DNA of 64,000 nt, taken from positions 3,162,001-3,226,000 of the forward strand of contig NZ_CP014513.1 of the NCBI RefSeq assembly GCF_001577365.1. The letters run 5' to 3'. Positions 1 through 7,413 of this stretch are shown here, piece after piece. The notes beneath the pieces were generated by a model. It worked only from the letters and a program-made list of their open reading frames with translations, ran no database searches and was not told where the DNA came from. The position numbers were made by a program, and so were the translations under genes. The DNA is from Frondihabitans sp. PAMC 28766. GTDB taxonomy: Bacteria > Actinomycetota > Actinomycetes > Actinomycetales > Microbacteriaceae. The stretch's first letter is position 1, and the number at the start of each line of letters is the position of its first letter.

Positions 1-2
1 TC

Positions 3-683
3 GCGATCCTGCCCGCCACGATCGCCATCTTCGCCGTGCAGGGCTTCCGGCGCATGATCCAGATCGAGCTCGACCGCGTGCTGGTGCAGAGCAACGTGTC
101 GCAGCCCCGCTTCGCCGTCGGCATGCTCGCCAGCGACGAGCTGGCGCGCCTCGACCTCGCCGCCGAGAAACTGCTCGACGGCGTCGCCACCGGAGACGTG
201 CCGCTGCCTCTCGAGCCGCAGGTCGCTTCCACCGCCGCCTCGCTCGCGACCGAGCTGCGTCTGCACCTCATCGAAGGCCGTCGCGAGACCTGGCTGTACC
301 ACGCCGTCACCGAGTCCGAATATCTCGGCCGTGCGGTCAAGCTCGCCGACCCGTCGTCGCTCGCCGGCCTGCTCACGCCCGAACAGCGCGACGGCCTCCT
401 GCAGGCGGTCTGGCTGCTGCTCGGGGATCGTCGCACGCGCGCCGCCGGCGTCAGCGTCACCCTCACGCTCGGCCCCGTCGTGCAGTCGAACTCGATCGCC
501 TCGATGGCCGGGCGCACCGTCGAGGTGCCGATCGACGTCACGACGACTGGCATCCGCCGCAACCGCGTCACCCCCGCGACGTGGAGCGCGCTGCAGCGCG
601 TCGGCGACTATTCGACGTCGTCCCAAGACGGAAGTCTGCGGCTCGCCATCCGGTGTTCCGTCGAAAACCCCGCAGACTCCTAA
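3..683 (+). CDS. Sensor-like membrane protein, C-terminal part (5' end outside window)
   Basis: The frame is open from the window edge, so the gene is truncated at its 5' end and 226 residues are visible. The visible part begins with a hydrophobic stretch (ILPATIAIFAV) that looks like the end of a membrane segment. A helical region follows, then a mixed region containing LLTPEQRDGLLQAVWLLLGD. The gene ends 52 bp before a LuxR-type response regulator on the same strand, so it is probably that regulator's sensor. I cannot see a clear H-box or the N, G1 and G2 boxes of a histidine kinase ATPase domain. The kinase-like core may be degenerate or lie upstream of the window. Its role as cognate sensor is inferred from position only. 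Confidence 0.5.
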   Translation, partial: AILPATIAIFAVQGFRRMIQIELDRVLVQSNVSQPRFAVGMLASDELARLDLAAEKLLDGVATGDVPLPLEPQVASTAASLATELRLHLIEGRRETWLYHAVTESEYLGRAVKLADPSSLAGLLTPEQRDGLLQAVWLLLGDRRTRAAGVSVTLTLGPVVQSNSIASMAGRTVEVPIDVTTTGIRRNRVTPATWSALQRVGDYSTSSQDGSLRLAIRCSVENPADS

Positions 684-735
684 GATTCGGTCAACACTGT
701 GCACCACCCAGCCCTCAGTGAAAGAGAGAACACCC

Positions 736-1413
736 GTGCCTGATTCCGAAGGCCGTATCCGCCTCGCCCTCGTCGACGACCACAAGATGCTCCTCGGTGC
801 TCTCAGCGAGTGGATCCGCGGCGCCGCCAGCGACATCTCGATGGTCTGCGCGGTCGCCTCGTGGCCCGAGCTGCTGACGCACCCCGAGTTCCCCGTCGAC
901 GTCGTGCTGCTCGACCTCGACCTCAAAGACAACCTGCCGATCTCGCTCAAGATCTCGACGCTGAAGACCGCGGGCGTGAAGACGGTGCTGATGAGCACCT
1001 ACTCCGAGCCCAACGTCGTGCGCGAGGCCCTGGCGGCCGGCGCCCTCGGCTACCTCGTCAAGAGCGAGGACGCCGAGATGATCGTCGAGGCGATCCGCAC
1101 CGCCTCCAACGGAGAGTCGTACATCTCGGCCGAGCTCGACCTGGCCCTCAATGCCGCCGAGGTCGGCGGCGTGCCGAAGCTCTCCGCCCAGGAGCGCCGC
1201 GTCATGGCGCTCTACGGCGGCGGTGAGCCTGTCAAGGCCGTCGCCTACCAGCTCGGCATCTCCGAAGAGACCGCGAAGAGCTATCTCAAGCGCATCCGCG
1301 AGAAGTACCGCGTCGCGGGCTTCGACGTGGGCACCAAGGTGGCCCTGCGGAAGCGCGCCATCCAGGACGGCATCCTGCTGCAGACGGACGACGCCGCGCC
1401 CTCCGGCTTCTAG
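736..1413 (+). CDS. LuxR/NarL-family response regulator
   Basis: This is a 225-residue two-component response regulator. The receiver domain (about residues 6-125) has the acidic pair in ALVDDHKM, the phospho-acceptor Asp in VVLLDLDLKD, the conserved Ser/Thr in LMSTYSE and the Lys in YLVKSED. The C-terminal GerE/LuxR helix-turn-helix (about 145-205) contains LSAQERRVMALYGGG and GISEETAKSYLKRIREKY. I chose the GTG at 736 because a purine-rich AAAGAGAG lies about 8 nt upstream and the receiver domain starts right after it. Upstream in-frame codons translate to low-complexity residues. It is probably co-transcribed with the preceding sensor-like gene. The regulated genes are unknown. Confidence 0.85.
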   Translation: MPDSEGRIRLALVDDHKMLLGALSEWIRGAASDISMVCAVASWPELLTHPEFPVDVVLLDLDLKDNLPISLKISTLKTAGVKTVLMSTYSEPNVVREALAAGALGYLVKSEDAEMIVEAIRTASNGESYISAELDLALNAAEVGGVPKLSAQERRVMALYGGGEPVKAVAYQLGISEETAKSYLKRIREKYRVAGFDVGTKVALRKRAIQDGILLQTDDAAPSGF

Positions 1414-1441
1414 CCGGCCCTCGACAACCGTACGTCACTGT

Positions 1442-1507
1442 CAGCCTTACCTTTTCGGCACGTCCTGATCGTCCAGACGGTCAGGATCAGCCGAAAAGGT
1501 AAGGCTG
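1442..1507. terminator. Long palindrome between convergent genes, dispersed repeat copy 1
   Basis: The outer arms 1442-1459 and 1490-1507 are perfect 18-bp inverted repeats (left arm CAGCCTTACCTTTTCGGC). An inner stem TCCTGA/TCAGGA lies at 1463-1468 and 1481-1486. The element sits between the 3' end of the response regulator and the 3' end of the MFS gene on the opposite strand, so a bidirectional terminator is the simplest role. Its left arm matches 27 of 28 bases with the palindrome at 7341. Confidence 0.65.
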
Positions 1508-1523
1508 TGGCGGTTTCACCCGC

Positions 1524-2867
1524 TCAGAGGCCGCCGATGGGAACAGGCTGCGTCGTGGGCGACGGGCCGGAGATGCCGTCGCGCTGGTGTGACCGCTTCT
1601 GGAGCGAGAAGCTGACGACGGTCAGGGCGACGCCCAGGATCGCGAGGCCGAAGCCCACCCAGGCCGGCGCGCCGACCCCGAGACCCGCAGCGATCACGAC
1701 GCCGCCGAGGTAGGCGCCGAGGCTGTTGCCGATGTCGAACGCCGAGTGGTTGAGCGCGGCGCCGATCACCTGAGCGTCGCCGGCGACCACCATCAGCCGG
1801 GTCTGGATGGCAGGGCTGATGACCGACCCAGCGCAGCCGAGCAGGAAAGCGAACACGAAGATGCCTGGCAGCGTGTGAGCCGTGAGGGCGTAGCCGGCCA
1901 GGGCGATCAGGAGCCCCGCGAAGCCCGCGAACATGGTGCGGGCGATGTTGCGGTCAGCGCCCCAGCCACCGAGGAGGTTGCCGATCGTCATCCCGATGCC
2001 GACGACCACCAGGACGAACGGGACGACGCTCTCTGGTGATCCTGCGCCCTGCGTCACGGCGGCGGAGATGTAGCTCTCGACCGCGAAGAAGCCGCCGAAG
2101 CCGATCGCCCCGACGCCCATCACGAGCCACACCTGCGGCTTCGAGAACGCGCTGAGCTCACGCTTGATCGAGGCTCCGTGCTCGGCCGGTTGCGGCGGCA
2201 GCGCGAACGCCACGGCGACGAACGTCAGTGCGAAGATCACAGCCACGACGAAATAGGCGACTCGCCACCCGGCGGCCTGACCCAGGGCCGTGATCAGCGG
2301 CACGCCGACGATGTTCGAGACCGTGAGGCCCGTGAAGACGAACGCGACGCCCTTGCCCCGGTTGCCCGGCCCCATGAGGTTGCCGGCCGCCAGAGCCGCA
2401 ATACCGAAATAGGCGCCGTGCGGCAGGCCAGCTGCGAACCGCGCCAGCACGACCAGACCGAAGGTGGGCAGGATCGCCGACGCGACGGTTCCGACCACGA
2501 ACGCCGCCAGCAGGATCAGCAGCAGCTTCTTCCGCGGCACATGCGACGTGGTCGCCGCGATCGTGGGCGCGCCCACCACCACGCCCAGCGCGTACGCCGA
2601 GACGAGGATGCCGGCGTGCGCCGTCGCATCCTCGGGCGAATGCGCGAAGGCGACCGGCATGAGGTCGCGAGCGATGTTCGGCAGCAGCCCCAGCGCGACG
2701 AACTCGGTCGCGCCGATGGCGAAACCGCCCATGGCGAGCGAGAGGAGCGCGAAGCGGCGTCGCGCCGCAGAGATCGGGGCGGCGCCCCTGCCGGGGAACG
2801 GGGCGGCGGTCTGGGTCACAGGGGTGGGGCCTTCACGACTCGGGGCGAACAGGTTGCGGCTCTCCAT
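1524..2867 (-). CDS. MFS efflux transporter, AraJ/YdhP-like (DHA1 type)
   Basis: This is a 447-residue polytopic membrane protein with about twelve hydrophobic segments, typical of major facilitator drug/sugar exporters. Segment 1 carries GFAIGATEFVALGLLPNIA, and the loop after segment 2 is followed by VSAYALGVVVGAPTIAA, as in the AraJ/YdhP exporter group. The substrate cannot be read from sequence: members of this group export sugars, purines or drugs. The N-terminus has a longer hydrophilic lead (about 35 residues) than usual, so a start nearer residue 30 is possible. The gene converges on the response regulator gene across a palindrome. A separate 20-bp palindrome lies about 125 bp upstream of its start. 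Confidence 0.85.
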   Translation of the reverse strand: MESRNLFAPSREGPTPVTQTAAPFPGRGAAPISAARRRFALLSLAMGGFAIGATEFVALGLLPNIARDLMPVAFAHSPEDATAHAGILVSAYALGVVVGAPTIAATTSHVPRKKLLLILLAAFVVGTVASAILPTFGLVVLARFAAGLPHGAYFGIAALAAGNLMGPGNRGKGVAFVFTGLTVSNIVGVPLITALGQAAGWRVAYFVVAVIFALTFVAVAFALPPQPAEHGASIKRELSAFSKPQVWLVMGVGAIGFGGFFAVESYISAAVTQGAGSPESVVPFVLVVVGIGMTIGNLLGGWGADRNIARTMFAGFAGLLIALAGYALTAHTLPGIFVFAFLLGCAGSVISPAIQTRLMVVAGDAQVIGAALNHSAFDIGNSLGAYLGGVVIAAGLGVGAPAWVGFGLAILGVALTVVSFSLQKRSHQRDGISGPSPTTQPVPIGGL

Positions 2868-2990
2868 CGAGTCGATCGGGCTCGCAGCACCGCCGAACGG
2901 CCGCGCCGAAGCTCACAGCCAATGCTAGGGCTTCGCCGACCGTGCCCGGCACCCCCGTCGCGCAACTCGAACCCTCGCCGCCGGCTGACA

Positions 2991-3010
2991 CGCAACGCCT
3001 AGGCATTGCG
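2991..3010. promoter_or_regulatory. 20-bp near-perfect palindrome, possible operator
   Basis: The core GCCTAGGC is flanked by CGCAAC on the left and ATTGCG on the right, giving a dyad with a single mismatched pair. It lies in the 180-bp gap between the thiamine-binding gene and the MFS gene, both on the minus strand. There is no T-run after it, so an operator is as likely as a terminator. No cognate regulator is visible. Confidence 0.3.
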
Positions 3011-3048
3011 CCCACGCCGCCGGCGGGGGTAGAGCGAACGCGCGCGGG

Positions 3049-3363
3049 TCAGGACTCGTCGATGGCCCGCTCGAGGCGCTCGATCTTGCCGTCGAGCTCG
3101 CCGCTGTGGCCCGGGCGGATGTCGGCCTTGAGCACGAGCGAGACGCGACGGCCGAAGGGGGCGACCGCCTCTGTGGCCGCCTTGACGACGGCCATGACCT
3201 CGTCCCACTCCCCCTCGACCTCGGTGAACATCGAGGTCGTGCGGTTGGGGAGCCCCGAGTCGCGGACGACCTTCACGGCTGCCGCGACGGCGGTGTGGAC
3301 GGAGTCGGGTTCGGAGCCGGCCGGGGGGCCGCCGCTGGGCGAGACGCTGAAGGCTACGAGCAT
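3049..3363 (-). CDS. MTH1187/YqgV-type thiamine-binding protein
   Basis: This small soluble protein of 104 residues has the ferredoxin-like DUF77 fold signature: MLVAFSVSPSG at the N-terminus, then VHTAVAAAVKVVRDSGLPN, a Glu-rich stretch and a terminal VSLVLKADIRPG. Family members bind thiamine or related pyrimidines, and the biological role is poorly defined. I start at the ATG at 3363 because the family begins with a beta strand directly at this Met. An upstream in-frame extension encodes unrelated Cys/Arg-rich sequence and overlaps the GT87-like gene. It follows that gene by only 4 bp, so the two are likely one transcript. No TPP riboswitch was seen. Confidence 0.75.
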   Translation of the reverse strand: MLVAFSVSPSGGPPAGSEPDSVHTAVAAAVKVVRDSGLPNRTTSMFTEVEGEWDEVMAVVKAATEAVAPFGRRVSLVLKADIRPGHSGELDGKIERLERAIDES

Positions 3364-3367
3364 GGGT

Positions 3368-4630
3368 TCATCCTGCCACCGTCGGCACCGACTCCGACGA
3401 GGAGACCGGTGACGGGCGCGTTGCATCCTGCCGCACCGAACCGAGTCGCACGAGCTGCACGACACCGACGACGAGCAGCCCGACCAGCAGCAGGTTGCGC
3501 GCCGTCACGACCACGAGCATCCACGGCTGAGCGAACACGAGGGCGTCGTAGTTCCAGGGGTAGATCACCTGAGTCAGGCCGCCGACGACGAGGGCCATCG
3601 ACGCAGGCACGACGAACGAGGCTCCCCCGCGGCGCGCAAGCAGCAGGCCCAGGATCATCGGGGCCGCGATCCACGTCTCGTACTGCGGCGAGCCCACCTT
3701 GTTCGTGACGATGAAAGCGGTCACGAGGGCCAGAGCGAGAGGCGCCAGCACGGCGGTGGAGTGCGCCCCGCGGCGCATCGCGCGCACCCCGAGCAGGATC
3801 ACGCCGAGCAGCACGACCGCCATGATCGGCGTCATGAGCTGCGAGACGAGGGCCGTGCCGGGCCCGGTCGTCTGGTAGGTCAGCAACCCGTAGTCGAACG
3901 CCGTCCTGACGCCGGGCACGTGCAGGCCCTCGAGCCAGAGCCACCACGTCGTGACGGGCGCCTCGATCTGCAGCCCGCGCCCGGCCTGCTGCCCGACGAA
4001 GCCGAAGATCACCCGAAGCGAGCCGCCGAAGAGCAGCACGACCGCCACGATCACGACACTCGTGCCGAGGGCGGCGACCAGAACCGGGATCCTGCGCTTC
4101 GACGCGATCACGACAGCGACCACGAGAGCCGCGGGCCACACTTTGATCCAGGTGGCCAGAGCCAGCAGGATGCCCGCGACGACCGGCCTCCGCACCGCGT
4201 ACAACAGCCCGACGAGTGCGAGCGGCACGCTGATCGAGTCGAGTCGGCCGACGGCGATCGGGCCGAGCAGCACCATGAAGGCCAGCCACCACCAGCCGAG
4301 CGGCTGGCGCTCGCGGCCCCCGCGCGTCAGGTAGGCGAGAGCGATGCCATCGAGGATCACGACGAGACCGAGCCACGTCACCGAGTAGTGCGCCAGCCCG
4401 AACACGGCCGCGAGGAGCATGGGCGCGAGCGCCGCCGACGGGTAGACCCAGGTCTGGTCGACCCCGACCCAGCCGAGGCCGTGCGTACCCTCCTGCACCC
4501 AGTTGTGATAGACGGTCGTCACGTCGTTGAGGGGAGTGTTCGGGCCAGTGAACGACGTCGTCCAGAGCCATGCGTGCACGACGGCGAAGGCGAGCCAGAG
4601 CGCGGCCGTACGGAGCCCTCGCGAGTTCAT
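3368..4630 (-). CDS. GT87/DUF2029-like polyprenyl-sugar glycosyltransferase, membrane
   Basis: This 420-residue protein has about ten predicted membrane segments and the layout of the GT-C type alpha-mannosyltransferase (GT87, DUF2029) family. Helpful signatures are an early acidic/aromatic extracellular loop (DVTTVYHNW), LGPIAVGRLDSISVPLALVG with the family's Asp-Ser pair, and LALATWIKVWPAALVV, where family members have a K-(V/F)-x-P motif. Such enzymes use polyprenyl-phosphate sugars to build cell-envelope glycans or lipoglycans. The acceptor here is unknown. A TACCCT hexamer 6 nt before the ATG suggests a leaderless transcript. The thiamine-binding gene follows directly. Confidence 0.7.
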   Translation of the reverse strand: MNSRGLRTAALWLAFAVVHAWLWTTSFTGPNTPLNDVTTVYHNWVQEGTHGLGWVGVDQTWVYPSAALAPMLLAAVFGLAHYSVTWLGLVVILDGIALAYLTRGGRERQPLGWWWLAFMVLLGPIAVGRLDSISVPLALVGLLYAVRRPVVAGILLALATWIKVWPAALVVAVVIASKRRIPVLVAALGTSVVIVAVVLLFGGSLRVIFGFVGQQAGRGLQIEAPVTTWWLWLEGLHVPGVRTAFDYGLLTYQTTGPGTALVSQLMTPIMAVVLLGVILLGVRAMRRGAHSTAVLAPLALALVTAFIVTNKVGSPQYETWIAAPMILGLLLARRGGASFVVPASMALVVGGLTQVIYPWNYDALVFAQPWMLVVVTARNLLLVGLLVVGVVQLVRLGSVRQDATRPSPVSSSESVPTVAG

Positions 4631-4636
4631 GCGCCC

Positions 4637-4642
4637 AGGGTA
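4637..4642 (-). promoter_or_regulatory. -10 element of the GT87-like gene, leaderless
   Basis: On the minus strand TACCCT ends 6 nt before the ATG at 4630, and no Shine-Dalgarno is present. Transcription would start at or next to the start codon. Confidence 0.45.
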
Positions 4643-4671
4643 GCGGTCGCTCGCGACGGGAAAGCTGCGCG

Positions 4672-5505
4672 CTACGAGAGCAGCGCCGCAATCGTGGCGG
4701 GTACGGCGTCGATCAGCGACAGTACCGTGATGGGGCCGCCGGCCGAGGCCCGCGCCGCGGCGAGGCCGTGCACGACGCTGGCGGTGGCGGCGATGCGAGC
4801 GAGGGCGTCGGCATCGTGCGCGATCTCGTCACTGTGCGTGGCGACGAGCGCCCCTAGGATGCCACCCAGCGCGTCACCGGCCCCGGCAGTCGCCAGCCAG
4901 GACGGCGCGCTCTCGGCGGCGAGTCGCACCCCTCCCGGCGACGCGACGTACGTGCGGTGCCCTTTGAGCAGCACCGTCGCGCCCCACTGCTCGGCCACCT
5001 GCGCCGCAGCCGAAGCCGGGTCGTCGGCGATGGCGGCGACCTCTCGCCCTGTCGCCTTGGCCAGCTCGCGGAAGTGCGGCGTCACGACGATCGGCCCCGT
5101 GGTCTGCTCGCGGAGGAAGAGCGCCCCCGCGTCGAGCACGATGGGCAGGCCGGATGCGGCGGCCTCGGTGAAGCGGTTCGTGGTCACGCCGTCGAGGGCG
5201 TCGGGGTCGATGCCCGACCCGAGCAGCCACGCCTGGACACGGCCCGGGCTCGTGACCGCCTCGGGGCGCCGGTGCAGCACGAAGTCAGAGGCTCGAGACG
5301 GGCCGAGGTAGCGGAGCATGCCGACTCCCGTGTGCAGCGCGGCCTCGACGCCGAGCACGGCCGCGCCCGGGTACTGGTCGGAGCCCGTCACCACGCCGAG
5401 CACGCCGCGGCTGTACTTGTCGTCGTCGTCTTTCGGCACGGCGATCCAGGCCCTCGCGTCGGCGGGAGCCCAGGTGGTGAACGTCGAGGATGCAGAGTCG
5501 GTCAT
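4672..5505 (-). CDS. nnrD: ADP-dependent NAD(P)H-hydrate dehydratase
   Basis: This 277-residue ribokinase-like enzyme (YjeF C-terminal domain) repairs hydrated NAD(P)H using ADP. Signatures in order are KYSRGVLGVVTGSDQYPGA near the N-terminus, GVGMLRYLGP, WLLGSGID, PIVLDAGAL, the VVTPHFRELA strand-helix, VLLKGHRTYV, and the anion-hole/catalytic motif TAGAGDALGGILGAL with the conserved GxGD Asp. The separate epimerase domain (YjeF N-terminal) found fused in E. coli is absent, so this is the stand-alone dehydratase form. The start at ATG 5505 is supported by a TATCGT hexamer 7 nt upstream. It is divergent from the HAD gene, with back-to-back starts only 38 bp apart. Confidence 0.9.
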   Translation of the reverse strand: MTDSASSTFTTWAPADARAWIAVPKDDDDKYSRGVLGVVTGSDQYPGAAVLGVEAALHTGVGMLRYLGPSRASDFVLHRRPEAVTSPGRVQAWLLGSGIDPDALDGVTTNRFTEAAASGLPIVLDAGALFLREQTTGPIVVTPHFRELAKATGREVAAIADDPASAAAQVAEQWGATVLLKGHRTYVASPGGVRLAAESAPSWLATAGAGDALGGILGALVATHSDEIAHDADALARIAATASVVHGLAAARASAGGPITVLSLIDAVPATIAALLS

Positions 5506-5512
5506 GGCTCCG

Positions 5513-5518
5513 ACGATA
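5513..5518 (-). promoter_or_regulatory. -10 element of nnrD, leaderless
   Basis: TATCGT on the minus strand ends 7 nt before the nnrD ATG. No Shine-Dalgarno is visible. Confidence 0.45.
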
Positions 5519-5530
5519 GGCGGGTGCCGC

Positions 5531-5536
5531 TAGCGT
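5531..5536 (+). promoter_or_regulatory. -10 element of the HAD gene, leaderless
   Basis: TAGCGT ends 7 nt before the ATG at 5544 and there is no Shine-Dalgarno. This supports ATG 5544 over the GTG at 5535, which lies inside the hexamer. Confidence 0.5.
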
Positions 5537-5543
5537 GGCTCTC

Positions 5544-6182
5544 ATGTCCGAACCACTCGCACGCCGCCCGCTCTCGATCCCCGGCCGCACGGTCGTCTTC
5601 GACTATGGGGAGGTCATCAGTCGTACGCCCGCGCCCGAGTATCGCCGGGTGATCGAAGAGCTCGCCGGCGTCGAGTCGGCCGCCCTGTGGGCGAGCTACG
5701 AGAAGCACCGCGACGCCCTCGACGAGGGCAGCCAGTCGGTCGTCGACTACTGGGGCGCCATCGCGGCCGACACGGGGGCCACCTGGCCGATCTCGCGCGT
5801 GCACGAGCTGTGGGCCGCCGACTTCCCCGCCTGGCTGCGCCCCGAGCCCGGCACGATCGACGTCATCGCCGACTTGAAGGCCGGCGGCACCCGACTCGCG
5901 GTGCTGTCCAACGCCGGGTTCGACTATGGCGCGCCCCTCCGCTACTCCCCCGTCGGATCGCTTTTCGACGACGTCTTCGTCAGCGCCGAGCTGCACGACC
6001 TCAAACCGAGCGAAACGATCTACCGGCACGTGCTGACCGAACTCGGCATCACGCCGGAGGAGATGGTGTTCATCGACAACAAGCGGATCAACGTCGAAGG
6101 GGCCGAGGCGCTCGGCATCGTCGGACACGTCTTCACGTCGCCGCCCGAGCTGCGAGTTTTTCTCGAGACCCTCGCCTCCTGA
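5544..6182 (+). CDS. HAD-superfamily hydrolase, YihX-like phosphatase
   Basis: This 212-residue HAD phosphatase has motif I as VVFDYGEVIS (the nucleophile Asp followed by Gly, as in the YihX/alpha-glucose-1-phosphatase group rather than the usual DxD), a helical cap, and motif II at LAVLSNAG. The motif III Lys is in DLKPSETIY and motif IV is in MVFIDNKRINVEGAEALG, where the second acidic residue is Asn. The substrate is unknown: sugar phosphates or FMN-like compounds are typical for this group. The start was chosen from the leaderless -10 element. It is divergent from nnrD and followed by the flavin oxidoreductase on the same strand 57 bp later. Confidence 0.8.
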   Translation: MSEPLARRPLSIPGRTVVFDYGEVISRTPAPEYRRVIEELAGVESAALWASYEKHRDALDEGSQSVVDYWGAIAADTGATWPISRVHELWAADFPAWLRPEPGTIDVIADLKAGGTRLAVLSNAGFDYGAPLRYSPVGSLFDDVFVSAELHDLKPSETIYRHVLTELGITPEEMVFIDNKRINVEGAEALGIVGHVFTSPPELRVFLETLAS

Positions 6183-6205
6183 ATCCGGGCCCGGGAGACC
6201 GAGCC

Positions 6206-6230
6206 GGAATCATTCTGCGAGACACGCGTT
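6206..6230 (+). promoter_or_regulatory. Candidate sigma-R/SigH promoter of the Old Yellow Enzyme gene
   Basis: GGAAT (6206-6210) and GTT (6228-6230) are separated by 17 nt, close to the sigma-R consensus of GGAAT-N18-GTT. The ATG at 6240 is 9 nt after GTT and has no Shine-Dalgarno, which fits a leaderless or nearly leaderless transcript. The cognate sigma factor gene lies at 16.3 kb. Confidence 0.5.
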
Positions 6231-6239
6231 GTCGTTGTC

Positions 6240-7334
6240 ATGACCTCTCAGCTCTTCACGCCAATCACGCTGCGTCAGACCGAGTTCCGCAACCGCCTCT
6301 GGGTGCCGGCCATGTGCCAGTACTCCGTCGAGAAGCGCGACGGGGTGCCCACCCCCTGGCACCTCGTGCACCTCGGCTCGTTCGCCGTCGGCGGCGCCGG
6401 CGGCATCGTGACCGAGGCCACGGCCGTCGTGCCCGAGGGCCGCATCTCGCCTCAGGATCTCGGGATCTGGAATGACGACCAGCGCGACGCCTTCCGCCCC
6501 ATCACCGACTTCGTCCACGCCGAGGGCTCGAAGATCGGCGTGCAGCTCGCTCACGCCGGTCGCAAGGCGTCGACCCCCCGCACGTGGGAGCCGCAGAACG
6601 GCACTCTCTCGGAGGCCGAGCACGGCTGGCCCATCGTCGCCCCGTCGGCCATCGCCTTCGAGGGCTACGACGTGCCCCGCGAGCTGACCACTGACGAGGT
6701 CGCGGGCGTCGTCCAGGCGTTCGTCGACGGCGCGATCCGCTCGCGCGATGCGGGCTTCGACTTCGTCGAGCTGCACGCCGCCCACGGCTACCTGATCCAC
6801 CAGTTCCTGTCGCCGCTCAGCAACCAGCGCACCGACCAGTACGGCGGATCGCTCGAGAACCGCGCCCGCCTCGTGCTCGACATCGTCCGCGGCATCCGGG
6901 CGGCCCTCGGCGAGTCGTTCCCGATCATCGTCCGCTTTTCGGCCACCGACTGGATCGAGGGCGGCTGGGACGAGCACGAGACCGCCACCGTGGCATCCTG
7001 GGCCCGCGACGCGGGCGCCGACCTCTTCGACATCTCGTCGGGTGGCATCGCCGCCAACGCGGTCATTCCGGTCGGCCTCGGCTACCAGGTGCCGCTCGCC
7101 GCGAGCGTGCGCCGCGACGGCGACGTCGAGACCGGCGCCGTCGGCCTCATCATCGACTCGCAGCAGGCCGAAGACATCGTCTCGTCGGGGCAGTCCGACG
7201 TGGTGTTCGTCGGCCGCGAGTTCCTTCGCGACCCGCACTTCGCGTTGCGCGCCGCGTTCGAGCTGGGCGTCGAGCTCGACTACTACCCGCAGCAGTATCA
7301 CCGCGCACCCTTCCACGCCCCCTCGTTCGCGTAG
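6240..7334 (+). CDS. NADH:flavin oxidoreductase, YqjM-class Old Yellow Enzyme
   Basis: This 364-residue FMN-dependent ene-reductase reduces electrophilic enones and related compounds. It belongs to the thermophilic-like/YqjM class: the N-terminal region has PAMCQYS with the class-specific Cys, followed by WHLVHLGSFAVGGAGG. VQLAHAGRKAST carries the conserved His-Ala-Gly-Arg, and HAAHGYLIHQFLSP with NQRTDQYGGSLENR is the family fingerprint. The C-terminal phosphate-binding part includes VVFVGREFLRDP. The upstream sigma-R-like promoter predicts induction by thiol-oxidising or electrophile stress, a known setting for such enzymes in actinobacteria. The physiological substrate is unknown. Confidence 0.9.
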   Translation: MTSQLFTPITLRQTEFRNRLWVPAMCQYSVEKRDGVPTPWHLVHLGSFAVGGAGGIVTEATAVVPEGRISPQDLGIWNDDQRDAFRPITDFVHAEGSKIGVQLAHAGRKASTPRTWEPQNGTLSEAEHGWPIVAPSAIAFEGYDVPRELTTDEVAGVVQAFVDGAIRSRDAGFDFVELHAAHGYLIHQFLSPLSNQRTDQYGGSLENRARLVLDIVRGIRAALGESFPIIVRFSATDWIEGGWDEHETATVASWARDAGADLFDISSGGIAANAVIPVGLGYQVPLAASVRRDGDVETGAVGLIIDSQQAEDIVSSGQSDVVFVGREFLRDPHFALRAAFELGVELDYYPQQYHRAPFHAPSFA

Positions 7335-7340
7335 CCCCGT

Positions 7341-7405
7341 AGCCTCACCTTTTCGGCACGTCCTGATCTCCACGGAGGTCAGGACGTGCCGTTTTGGTAA
7401 GGCTC
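7341..7405. terminator. Long palindrome between convergent genes, dispersed repeat copy 2
   Basis: The 31-nt arms 7341-7371 and 7375-7405 form an imperfect inverted repeat around a three-base loop. The TTTT tract appears on both arms, giving an internal mismatch bubble. The left arm AGCCTCACCTTTTCGGCACG is nearly identical to the left arm of the palindrome at 1443. It lies between the stop codons of the Old Yellow Enzyme and the CNNM protein. Confidence 0.65.
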
Positions 7406-7413
7406 GGTGACTG

